Shown piece by piece: positions 1 through 10,983 of a stretch of 64,000 nucleotides of DNA. The number at the start of each line of letters is the position of its first letter. Positions within the stretch are counted from its first letter, which is position 1. The notes under the pieces are model-generated. The model did not search any database and was not told where the DNA came from. It saw only the letters and a list, made by a program, of their open reading frames with translations. The DNA lies in assembly GCA_030704615.1 (NCBI GenBank), contig CM060734.1, forward strand, positions 56,748,042-56,812,041. The letters run 5' to 3'. The position numbers were made by a program, and so were the translations under genes. The DNA is from Takakia lepidozioides. Lineage: Eukaryota > Streptophyta > Takakiopsida > Takakiales > Takakiaceae.

Positions 1-1843
1 GTATCCATTTTGATCAAACCGCTCCTGCATTCGCTCTGATACCCCTCCTCCATAGTCATCTGGAAGCTCAGGGCCACCATAGCCATAATCATAAGTAGCT
101 CTACCTTTGCTTTCGTCTTGTTTCATTCGAGTTGAACTCATAAAATCCATGTTTTCAGAAACACTGTAAATTTCGCGCTCGATTCCACCAATACACACTC
201 TCTTTTTCACCAGCTCATATTTTTCAGGGACATTGTTGGACACCTCTGCCCCAGACTTTTCAGAGGTTGCCTGCACACCGGCAGTCTTTGGTCGAGGGTC
301 AACCAAGAAATGGTGTGCTGTCAGTAGACATTGGCTTTCAAGAATTTTGAAGGAGTGCATGTAAACTGAAAACACTCTCTCAATGCTTCCTAGGCAACCC
401 AAACCTCTGGTTCTTTTATTATTGGGATCAATTTATGGTGACAGGTTGAAGGTTCTTGCTACCACATGAACTTCTTTCGGAAAGCTCAAAAACAGAAACT
501 TGCACAACCGACAAGATCAACATGCCCGGGCAAATGGCTTATGCTAGCAAATCATATTATCACTCAACTAACACAATGATTGGTTGATATTGAAACAGTT
601 GTCATGCATCTGTCATTCTATGCAAGCAAGGGAAGAACTCCAGAGCTGGATTCGGAAACACAATCCCATGATGAGCTTTCTTTCCTGTCGTGGACATTGA
701 TAGCATGTGGATATGCTGGAGGTAGCATTGCCACAAGCGATCGCTCTATGACTCTGGTTTCTGCTGCTAAGCAAACTGGGGTGCGGCGGGCAGAGCAGAT
801 TATATCTACATAATGCTAGAACTAGATTTTGCAATTAGGATGGTCATTTGACAGGGGCAGTTGCAAAACAAGCCAGTTTGGAGATCCAGTCTTCGGGTAT
901 ATAACAGTCTATTGATTCTGTCTTATATTTCCAGATTAAGCCTAAGAATTGCTGGCTTACAGTGCGAAGCTGATTCTTGGTAATATAAAAGATGTTTGGT
1001 TTGAAACCAATTTCCTCATTCTAATGTGTGCTTCCAGGGCTATAAAGAAGCGATGCTATGGTGTTTGGAATGGGTTAAAAAGACTTGTTTGGAGGGGTTG
1101 GATGAGACAACACTCACTGCCTTGATCTGGGAGAAGTGTTGTTTGGAGGGGTTGGATGAGGCAACAGTCGCTGTGTTGATCTGCGAGGAGACTTTTTTGG
1201 AGGGGTTGGATGAGGCAACAGTCGCTGCGTTGATCTGGGAGGCGACTTGTTTGGAGGGGTTGGATGAGGTAACATTCGCTGCGTTGCTCTGGGGTAAAGG
1301 GTAGGCTCCTCTCTTTGCTGCGAAGTAAGCCAATGCCCCTGCATGCGCTAGCTGGCTTTGGAGGCTGTGTCTGTCGGTAACACCGCGCCCCCCATTTACC
1401 TCCATTGCTCTGTGAACACTACGCGAATCTAGGTTTCTGTTTGCTTGACCCACTTCAGCATCTTTGTGTTGAGTTGGAAGGAACCGTGTGTCGTTCTGTT
1501 GTCTCCCGGTACTCTCTGGGAACGTCTGTCCGCCAGCATAATTTTCTTCAAGACGATGCGTAGGTTTTTCTGGTCCAACGTAGTTTCTTATAGCTCTAGC
1601 CAGGGAGGTCGCTTCCACTGGAGAAGTAGCAAAAGTGACATTTCTTGCAGTTCCATTCGCTGCACTGCGTCGCACTCTCTGATCTGTTGGCCGCTGATCG
1701 GTTGGCTCCCCTGACCCGGTACGTGCATAGTGGGGAGAGGAACTGCGAGTAGGTGAGGCTCTACGCCGGGATATTGTCTCGGAAGGGCGTGGGCGTGATC
1801 CCCCGTTGCGGCGTGCATAGCTTGAGCGATAGCGGCCCTCCAT
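1..1843 (-). CDS. Unrecognised protein, N-terminal exons (partial at left edge)
   Basis: I do not recognise this gene. The first exon is read from an ATG at 1843 (protein start MEGRYRSSYARR). It is open down to a stop at 1040, or to an unseen donor before it. The protein is basic and rich in Ser, Arg, Asn and Gln, and looks disordered. Near its end are four copies of an 18-residue unit containing SSNPSK. A further likely exon lies at about 1-321, after a good acceptor near 322. It reads in one frame off the window edge, with a charged, Tyr/Gly-rich segment (ATYDYGYGGPELPDDYGG). I found no convincing exon between about 330 and 1030, so the join is inferred. The upstream reading frame continues above 1843 but only through a GTG at 1927, so I prefer the ATG. 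No domain, signal peptide or membrane segment is visible. Confidence 0.45.
1085..1271 (-). repeat. Four-unit 54-57 bp tandem repeat (18-residue protein repeat)
   Basis: Four head-to-tail copies begin near 1085, 1140, 1197 and 1251. On the minus strand each encodes a variant of SSNPSKQVASQINAATVA. The copies differ by substitutions and small length changes, so they are not brand new. The plus strand is also open through the array (GLDEATVAALIWE-type repeat), but the minus frame belongs to the longer ORF. Confidence 0.75.
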
Positions 1844-3191
1844 TTCAAAAGAGCTTGGGGCCTGGGCTTCTTCTACGGTGACTACAAGCCCATAAGGACG
1901 GAGGGGACAGATTTGTGAGACAGACACAGTAGAAGACGGAAGTGAGATCTACTGATGGGAGACCGAAAATTACAAAATCCATGGATGCATGCAGCTCGAG
2001 TCCCACATTTTGATACTCGTCAACACATACTACTGAATAAATAAGAGGAGGAGGAGAAGAGAAAAGAAAAGAAACTCGAAGGAAGACGGAGAGGAGGGAA
2101 TCAGAGTGGGAGAAACCCAAAAACTAATTCAAATCAACTTCCAGATACGTTAGAGAGAGAGAGAGACAGAGAGAGAGAGACAGAGAGAGAGAGAGAGTAC
2201 CCTGACCCGCTTGTGTCAAGACGATCCCGAGTCCGCCAGTACCTACTTATTCTTCAGAAGAGTTTCCTCGTCAACATGCCACACGCAACAGCTTCATGTC
2301 ACAGCTTTCTCTTCCTCTGCACGATGGAGGTAGCATGTGCTGATGCCTCCGTGCTGTGGTTGCAAAGTGAAATCAAGAAAAGCTAGGGTGAATTGCAAGC
2401 AAAGTGAGATGTGTGGATCTTGGATCTTGCCACTCAAACAGGACAAACCGCTCTTTCAGTTGAATCTATGCAGCCTTTGCAACTGTTGGATGAAACCCAT
2501 TGAGCATCCTCGGAATGCTCTCTTGCTCTGGAATGGACCTCACATCCATCAGCCTCCCCTACCTGGCAACCATGCTGTAACTACCTTTACTGTTAGCACT
2601 GCCAACCATATCCCCAACCACCAAAGGAATTCTGGCTAATCAAAACAATGCAGAACGGAGATCGTGCAAGAGAAAGTGAGAAAGAATCGGTGGACAGGGT
2701 TAAGCGGATAGGTAGTGGGTTGCGTGTCCAATGTCTGAAGGAGATGTCGATACTTCACTGATGCTTGCACCAATGAGCCAATTTAGCTAACCATCAAGAT
2801 CATTGAGTGTACCTGAAATCCACGTATTCTTGAATACTGCCCATTGATTGCCGAAGAGAACATGACCTATGGAACCGCACATGCACAACCTCCTCCTGCT
2901 TCAATCCTAACAGATCGTATAGCAAACACATACAGTGGGACGATTGTTTTCGTCGTTGTAAACAGTTAAGGTTTAGATGGTTAGGGTTTCGTTGCTCGAT
3001 CGAGTGCAGTACAACACACCATCTGTGCACTCCGCTTGTTTCCTGTCTCCAAAATAAAACCCATGTAGATCACTGGTCATGGGGCATCCTGTCTTTGGGT
3101 TTTTGATCGTGTGATGAATTTTCAGGTTTTGGGTCAAGGAATGTTCTGCTAGATAGGGGCTCATTGTCCCCTCACTGGAGCAGGGACTTCG
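1844..3191. other. Divergent intergenic region with GA/GACA microsatellite
   Basis: This region separates two divergently transcribed genes. A purine-rich stretch runs from about 2041, with an almost pure (GA)n/(GACAGA)n microsatellite at about 2151-2198. Such GA runs are common in plant 5' UTRs and promoters. A 100-codon plus-strand ORF at 2337-2639 has no recognisable features and I do not call it a gene. Part of 3000-3190 is probably the uL11m 5' UTR, possibly with an intron. Confidence 0.5.
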
Positions 3192-3641
3192 ATGGCAGGC
3201 AGAGATCGGCAAGTGTCAGCCATCATTCGGCTTGTGGTGAATGCCGGGCAAGCAAAGCCAGCACCCCCAGTGGGCCCAGCGCTGGGGCAGCACCGATTGA
3301 ATCTGATGGCCTTCTGCAAGGATTTCAATGCACGTACACAACAGTATAAATCAGATGTTCCCATGTCTGTGATGTTGACGGCTTACAAAGACAGCACGTT
3401 TGAGTTTGTGGTGAAGTCTCCTTCCGCCTCCTATTTCTTGAAGAAAGCGGCGGGGTTGCAGTCAGGAGGCGGCAGGGCCGGACATGAGACTGCAGGAGTT
3501 GTGACTTTGAAGCATATCTACGAAATTGCAAAGATCAAGCAGTTAGATCCTGACTGCCAGTATATGTCTCTGGAGGCTATTAGTAAATCCATCATGGGCA
3601 CAGCCCGGTCCATGGGAATAGAGGTGGCGCGTGAACTGTGA
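3192..3641 (+). CDS. Mitochondrial large-subunit ribosomal protein uL11m
   Basis: Single-exon gene of 149 aa. uL11 binds the GTPase-associated region of 23S-type rRNA at the base of the L7/L12 stalk and helps translation factors work. The N-terminal block (AGQAKPAPPVGPALGQHRLN, about residues 18-37) is the uL11 signature. The C-terminal rRNA-binding half contains AGVVTLKHIYEIAKIK and ends SMGIEVAREL, so the protein is full length. The absence of a long transit peptide, and the sequence GQHRLNLMAFCKDFNA, fit the mitochondrial rather than the chloroplast or cytosolic paralogue; this is family knowledge, not measured. The ATG at 3192 lies just before the conserved N-terminus. It faces Deg1 tail to tail. 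Confidence 0.93.
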   Translation: MAGRDRQVSAIIRLVVNAGQAKPAPPVGPALGQHRLNLMAFCKDFNARTQQYKSDVPMSVMLTAYKDSTFEFVVKSPSASYFLKKAAGLQSGGGRAGHETAGVVTLKHIYEIAKIKQLDPDCQYMSLEAISKSIMGTARSMGIEVAREL

Positions 3642-5086
3642 TTGCGACACATATCCCGAGTCTTAGGTCTCACCACGTTCACCATTTCGGGAGTCCGAAA
3701 TATCTGCTGTTCTCAAGAGGTACAGCTTAGGTTATATGCAGGGGCTGTCATGTGCGGTGACAATCTGGGGATGGCTGTATGTTCAAAGGCATTTTTGATA
3801 TGATGAGAAGCAGTACCTCCTTGCAATTTTGTGCCACTTGGACACCCCCATATATGGCTTTAGCATTCCCACAAAAATTTCAGCAGTGGGAAGTTCTGGT
3901 GAACGAGCAAACAGGCAGTGTTTGAAATTTCATGCAGGTGCATTGATTTTGCTGGCATATCTTTGTTAGGGGAAGTTGTGGTTGTTTTCCTTCCATAGAA
4001 ACAGGGTAAGGTTTGCACACAGCTCAAGAGGGGGGCCTTACTAGCTGCCACTATGAGTGCTTCCAGATTGGGTATCACATTTGTAAGGCTTTTCCTTTCA
4101 CTACTGCTTGAAGGTTGCAGCGTTTGAAGGAATCCGACATTTTGTTTCCGACAAATGTTTCCGACAATTTTGTTTCCGACCATGATCTGTAATACAGGAT
4201 ATCAAAGACTCAACCCTACCTGCCTCCTATTTTGTCCGACAAAATGTTTGTGACAAAATAGGAGGCAGGTAGGGTTGAGTCTTTGATATCCTGTATTACA
4301 GATTTTGGTTAGGGTTGAGGGCTTATGTTCTCCTGGATAACTGTAACTGAAGCTGGATTGTTGTTGTGCAATTGAAATTGCTTTCCTGCGCCCAAATAGA
4401 GTAATACTCACCTCTCTTCCATGCAGCCATTTACAGATGCAAATCACAAATGGATAGTTGTGACTGTCTGCTCTGGCATGGATGGTTCTTAGAATCAGTG
4501 TACATACTCCAGTGTGCTTGAAGGTCAACACTTGGTGCTACATACTCTTAATTGTAATTGTGCTTTGTGTGCTTTGGTCGAGCATACTTGATAACTGTGT
4601 CAGCAGGATTGTTCAATCATTTGTTGAGTGTACAGCTTGTACAATGCTGTGTATGTGAACTCCCTGGACAAATTTCTTTGGCCACCAGCCAATGGCAATA
4701 GAATTATGTTGTGGACATAGAGAGGCAATGACACAGATTGGCAATTGAATGATGCATGCTATTTCCTTTCTATTGCAATGAAAGCCTATGGGATGCAAGA
4801 GTGCACTCACTATGTTTCATGAAAAAGTTGTTTGCCTGGATGCAGTTTAAGGGTGGTTACCAACCCATCTCATTTGCGAGAATTGAGTTTGAATCAATAC
4901 ACCGTGCCAGGGTTCAATGCGAGTTTGAGTTCTGTCTAGCTTTTAAGGAAAAAACTATGGTATAATCTCCACACAAATCTAGCCATAAATATCCAGCTAA
5001 GGTACAGCTTATGTTCCCAACTCAGGAGAGGCACATGCACTACAAAAATATGCTAAACTTTTATGCTCTACTGGAATGGAGATGGA
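3642..5086. other. Convergent intergenic region between uL11m and Deg1
   Basis: No protein gene is visible. The region holds the 3' ends of two convergent transcripts, a cluster of TTTCCGAC/TCCGACA motifs at about 4133-4180, and the perfect inverted repeat described separately. Confidence 0.6.
4185..4303. repeat. Perfect 52-bp inverted repeat with 15-nt loop
   Basis: Positions 4185-4236 and 4252-4303 are exact reverse complements over all 52 bases. They are separated by a 15-nt loop (4237-4251) that repeats the neighbouring CGACAAA word. The arms carry the direct sequence GGCAGGTAGGGTTGAG. A transcript from either strand would fold into a 52-bp mismatch-free stem. It could be a fold-back element, a local inverted duplication, or a siRNA-producing hairpin. 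It does not look like a typical conserved microRNA, which normally has mismatches. Confidence 0.9.
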
Positions 5087-8000
5087 CTAATCTCTAGGCT
5101 CCAAAATAATAGGCACTTTCACTGTTTTATCCCCGCGCAGTACCTCCACATTTACCTGCAACAGATCAAGCACATCCATCAGTTCCTGCCAATGTACCAT
5201 CGAATCACAACCATCCCACAACTTACTCAGCACTGGAAATGAAGGTTCACATACAAACTGTACAGCCAGTGCCTTTCAATTCCCACTTCTCCAATCTTTG
5301 CTTTGTACACCTCTCACTTTCTCCTATGCTTCAAGATAACAAGCCGACATGTTCCGGAAGGTGGAGAAGGCAGGAGAAATTACTTTGTCGCCCACTTTAC
5401 AGCGGTCCAAGATCCTATATAGGTCACTGCCATTTTTCACTTTTTGGCCATTGAGTGAGGTTATAACATCCCCCAACACCAGGCGGCCATACGAGTCCCG
5501 TGTTGTCGGCTTCAATCCCTGAGATCACGTCCAAAGCACATGGTCAGATCTCTATACCTGCACCACCCAAATGATAAACAGAACTATCACTGGAAAAATC
5601 ACAGGAGAGACCTCAACGACCTCAAAGACAGAAGGGAAGAAAGAGAGAAAATGATTACCACTCCAGGACACAGCAAACCCCAGTGATATGACACGACTAG
5701 TTGATAACTGAGAAACATAATAGCTCCAGCTCCATTATCAGAAAGAGATCTCAGGTATTTACAAACAACCTAGGTAACCATGAATGCCAACTTCCACGCA
5801 AACATTGGTGGCGACACCCATGAAAAACAGGATGCTTACAGCTTTGCCTGCAGGACCTCCAGGAGGAGCGTCCAGTACAAGGACTCCACTCACACCCAAT
5901 TGCTCCACTGATTGTTCAGGAGCAAATGAGATGCCAAGCACTGGGCGTGTCACCTTCCCAAACTTCACAATCTGGTCCACAATGCCGCTCACCTATCCCC
6001 CCCACATAGCCGCATGATCTCCTCTCAAATAGACTTCAAATAAACTCAAGTGCCAAAGCTAGACCTCTGTTTTGAGCTGTGGTGAAAAGAACAGTAATTT
6101 ATACCTCACTTGAGATGTCACTTGACTGCTTACAATACAATCAAACCTGTGCTCCATAGGAAAGATAAAATAAAGATAGTGCACTTACTGTTCTTAAACA
6201 ACACCAACAAAAGTTTGATGAACATACACATCAGGCCTATCCTTTGCTCCAAATGCTAGGATATCCATAACAGTGATAGGCACAGCCATCTCAAGGGGAT
6301 GGCACGATCTATCTGTTCACTGGTTGCTACAGACCCCTTTTCCTGGGAGAAACCCAGTTGACTCGTATGGATAACCTACAGAAGGAATGTCTGTGATTCG
6401 CTACTTACCGTATCAACAGGAATAGAGAAGCCCACACCCGAAGAAGCACCTGATGGAGAGTAAATGGCTGTGTTGATGCCAATGAGGTTCCCAGAGCTAT
6501 CCAGCAGTGGGCCTCCACTATTGCCTGGGTTGATGGCAGCATCTGTCTGAATAACATCCTGTATTGGCCGCCCTGTTGCGGCTGAGGATATCTCTCTCCG
6601 CAACCCACTGCAGCCAATTGCTATTGTGGTTACTTGCTACAATAAACATTGACAATCATCTCTCATGATGCTCTGCAATACGAATGGGGGGAGATAGAAG
6701 AAAGCATACCTGATAACCCCAGTGGTAAGCGTATGGTCCAGCCCAAACTGCAGTCATCACGAAAAGAAGCCAAAAATGAACCTCAGCTGTGACCTAGCCA
6801 TACACTCAGAGAAATATTAAACCTACCTTCCACTTGGACTTTGTCCCTTCCTAATCTTTACCCGGGTAAACTTGGGGTAAACCTGCTGTGCAGCAACAGA
6901 AATCGCTGCATGCATACCAACATTCCATCCAGGTTGACTAGCCATCTATCCTTAAGGCCTCAGACAACCTTGGTCACTTTGAAGGAAAAACAAGTAATGA
7001 GTAGAAAGGACCCTTACCCTAAATTTCTCCGTTTCTTTAAATACTCTCGCTCAAGAAAGTTCTGGCCCCTGCTATGTCCTCCTCTGCTATTTTCTTCACT
7101 CTATGGCTACAGTCACTATGACCAACTTTTAGTGCCATTCCTAAGACCCACTTATGAATAATATATTCCAAATAATGTTTCAGTGTAGAAGATCAACTAG
7201 CAAGCACAATGTCTACATATCTCTTCAAGAATTGACCTGAACATTACTGCGCACAGTGAAATTGTGATCTTCTCCATAAATTGAAGATGTCAGGGGTTCA
7301 AGCTAGATGGGTCAAGGTAGTGAATCAATGGTTTTCAGGAGAGGTGGTCCATACCGGGTTGCCAATGGCAAAAACTCGTTGACCGACAAGGAGGTCGGAT
7401 GAGCTGCCCACAGGCAATGGACGAAGTTTGTCATTGGGAGCATTAATGTGCAGCACTGCTACATCCTTGTCCTCATCAAACCCAACCACGTCCGCCTCAT
7501 AAACTGACTGATCCCCTAGTGTAACCCTGCGTCACACCTTCCCCCTCACTCACATCACTGCATGCCTGCTGAGCTAAGGCCTTCACTTCCTCATTCTTGA
7601 GAGAAATATGACTATTGTTTCCTTTCTGTAAAGATTGTATGTTGAGTGTGATACTAACCCTCCAGTGCTGGTCTTTGAGACTTAACCCTCCTAGGCTAAG
7701 AGACCGCTGCTAAGAGACAGCTAGATAGAGCTCAAGAAGAAACAGCAAATAGGTCCACCTCCTTCCCCACCCTCATCATCGTTTGCTATCCCAGACCCTT
7801 CTTGTTAGAGAAAGGACTGAAGCTTCAAACAGTCGTGTGAACATACCGCAGGTCCGAAGCACCCCTAATCACGTGGTAATTGGTCACAATGTGGCCATCC
7901 TTGTCCCATATAAACCCTGATCCTGAGCCTTGTGGCACTGCCATCACATCCAGAGTAAACACATCCTTTCTGTTTGGGAATCCCCCACAACCAACACAAC

Positions 8001-8957
8001 CAACATCTCCAGCGATTAGCTGCCTCTCTCTAAGATGGGTCAAAGAGCGCGCGAGAGAAACACCTACTCAAAGACCTAGCTGCACGGAGCTTTCCAATGA
8101 CAAACCCATGCACAGCATGCAAAAAGGAGAAGAGAATTGGGAGAGGGGATCTACCGAACAGCAAGATTGGTGATATATACAACAGAAGGGGTATTGTCTT
8201 GAAAGAGCTGGACAGTGGCAAGCTCATCGCCCTTCAGTTTCCTGGGGCCCGCAGTCACAAACGCTTGCGCCTCCAGTCCATTCGTCATGACTAACACCAC
8301 AATGGCGAGAGCTGCAATCCACACTGACACCTTTGACGGCATTCTTCCGGCCATAGATGCCCCTTTCTGCACCAGCATGGTAGCATTTCTCACTAGATTG
8401 GAGGTATAAGAGGTCAAACCCGCAGAATTTAGCACGCACTTAGCTGTCTTGTCGTCACAAAACGGCTTACGTGTTGAGGGGTTTAGGAAGCCTGGTAGCA
8501 AAGGCACGAGCGCTTCACCATTCCGCCCAGATCCTGCTCTACCTCCCAACTTGATATCCCTGTCCACAAAACTGCTATTTCTCCCTTCAACCTCCTCAAT
8601 CCAATCCCTTCCGATCGGAACATCATCACCTTGGACAGCCTCACATTCTCCTTCCAAGGAACTCCGCCTATCAATAGCAGAAGCTCTACTTTTCCGCAAT
8701 CCATATCTCTGCCGCCTTAGCTTCTCACCAGCAAGAACTTGTCTACTTAAGAATCCACAATGGCGGATAGTGGGAAAAGATCTAGAGGCCCAATCCTCGA
8801 CTCCCCTCAAAACTCCCAGCTCAATCCTGCTTCTGCAGACTTCCAATCTACTCGAAATAGTCACGGAACGATGGGATCCTGAAGAAAATTGGAAGCCATA
8901 TTGCGAGCTCTGAACTGGAGAGCACATGGAGAAGCAGGGTGAGATGGTGGCAGCCAT
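5087..8957 (-). CDS. DEG1: Chloroplast thylakoid-lumen serine protease Deg1 (HtrA family)
   Basis: HtrA-type protease that degrades damaged lumenal and photosystem II proteins. Eight exons join in phase: 8155-8957, 7847-7969, 7355-7526, 6710-6747, 6409-6607, 5840-5992, 5384-5518 and 5087-5155 (564 codons with stop). The chosen start ([11 protein letters not shown]) opens a Ser/Arg-rich transit region. A second hydrophobic segment ([17 protein letters not shown]) ends in AQA, a thylakoid processing site. The catalytic triad is His300 ([10 protein letters not shown]), Asp330 (DEDKDVAVL) and Ser409 (NPGNSGGPL). One PDZ domain follows, including [18 protein letters not shown]. The predicted 563 aa exceeds the roughly 440 aa I recall for Arabidopsis Deg1; the excess is all N-terminal, so the true start may lie downstream. 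All catalytic and PDZ segments are intact. Confidence 0.93.
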
Positions 8958-10983
8958 AGCTGGCCAAGCTGCAGTCTGTGAGTGCAACGGACACTCCCTC
9001 CCGACAGGGCGCGCAGATGGATGATCTCTTGGATGGACGATTCTCGGAATCAACGGAGAACCTTCTGGACCATTGAGAGCTCCTTCAAGTATGTATCTTC
9101 ACCTCTGCCTACAGACAAGACAAGACATGACTTGCTCTTCTCCATGGAAGCTTTGCAGGATCTCTGAAGCTTCACCAACAGTAGAGGACTTCTCTGGATC
9201 TGGAGAAGTCCATAAGTTGAAACAGATGGAACTCGAGTGCTTTGTGACATCACAAACATTGATTACTCAAAATGCTTGGTGTTATTACAGAGGACATCAA
9301 TGAAGAAGTCCGCTAGTCTCTACTCCTCATCAAAGTAGAGGGCTACAAAGATGCTTCAAGAAGTGCTACAAAGTACACAATGTGCTTGGTATTTTGTCAA
9401 GGTTTCCAGCGCTGGGCAACAACTGAAGGAGCTCTGCATGAAGTCGGATTGAACTGTACAACGACGGCAATATTTTGCAATAAGCACGCTGCAATTGGCA
9501 GTCTGATCTGGAGTGCACCACGCAGGGGTCCTTTACTGTAAGATCTGCTGCCAAGTTTTCCATGAATTACATCAACCTGCAAACTGCACTGTCCTCTATC
9601 TAAGAGTTTGATGGAAAGAATCCCTGTCACTCATGTGGATGCACTCTGATGGAAATTTCATGCTTGAGCCAATTGGTCTAATCCTGTTGAGAGGCCTGGG
9701 CGCAAGCAAATGCTTGAATAGGCCATAATGTATGTTTTCAATAGTTGAATGTGTGTATGTAATCAAGAACAGATGCCCTGAAATTTAAATCTCAACCCCA
9801 AAAATAGATTGACTAAATACCAGAGCTCAGGGTGCAGCACACAGTGTGTGCTGGAGCAAGTCAGACAAGTCCCCATCAGACAGGGACCTTGAGCTCAGGT
9901 AGTGTTGGAATTCTGGCCTCCTGTATTTCAGCATCAGTCATGTAGTCAGTTTCATGAGTAAACATACAATCAGAATTCATCCAGCCATATTACTAGAGCC
10001 AGTAGCCACAGGCATTATCAGCAATCACTTCAAAATGCAGTAGATTCCAACCACAGCAAGCTGACACAACACTAAACCTTGCACCATCCGAGGCACCCAC
10101 CAACACCCAAAAACAGCACCAACAAGCAGGATCATAGACCAAACACACTGGACAGACAACTCAAGACCCAATAGTATAACCTGCTGCAGCGAACGTGGCC
10201 TGAGGCCATAGCTGTAACAACAAATGCCTGGACATAGCTTACATTTGAGGACAGATTGTACCAACCTTTGTCGTCTACTAGTGGGGAATGCAGTATCAAC
10301 AGGGCCACCACGGCGAGCCTCTTCCAGGTGGCTTATTCGGCCAAGGAATGCCCAGTATTCCTGTCTGGCTGGTGATCCTAGCAGGCTGATTCTGGGTGGT
10401 ACCACAGCCCTCACAACTTTCTCTACCCCTGCCTGCTTTTCCTGTCTGGACACACCGAGCAATACATTCAGAGAGTGCATGAACATATGCTTGCACCATA
10501 CCAGCTACTCAGTGGATACTGTACAGCCAATGACAATTCAGCTACAAGGTATTGAGTTTTTCTGTATTGCTTGAATTGACTTCATGGTAGATAGCATTAG
10601 GTTGGCACCAGTGCTGCTACTGTCACTCTCTAGCTTGCAACAGATCTGACACATCGGCTGTGGGTGCACTGCCAGTCACTGTGAGAGAAAGGGAGACAAA
10701 GACACATGCAATAATCTACTCACTGATGAATCCCTAAGGTGGGGTATGCATCACCCCGAAATTGTCACAGGGTGTTCAGCATTGATGGATTGTCTGGGAT
10801 TCATAGAGGACAGCATAAGGTTCATTTGAGCATTATTTGCAGCGTATGAAGAGGACGAAGAGAAGAGATGGACAAAGCGAAACAAAGGGAGAGAGAAGAG
10901 AGAGAAACTTCATGACCACCACAGGGGGCCCTTGGGACGAATAGAACAACAAGAAAACACTTCAAAAACCATCAAACAATGTC
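8958..10983. other. Intergenic region between Deg1 and ATAD5
   Basis: About 2 kb upstream of Deg1 and downstream of ATAD5, both on the minus strand. Only short ORFs without recognisable features occur. A G/A-rich stretch lies at about 10855-10905. Deg1 promoter elements must be near 8960-9300, but I could not identify specific sites. Confidence 0.5.

Noticed and set aside
2337-2639. 100-codon Cys-rich plus-strand ORF
   Set aside because: No zinc-finger spacing or family match that I recognise, and it lies in an intergenic region; unsupported as a gene.
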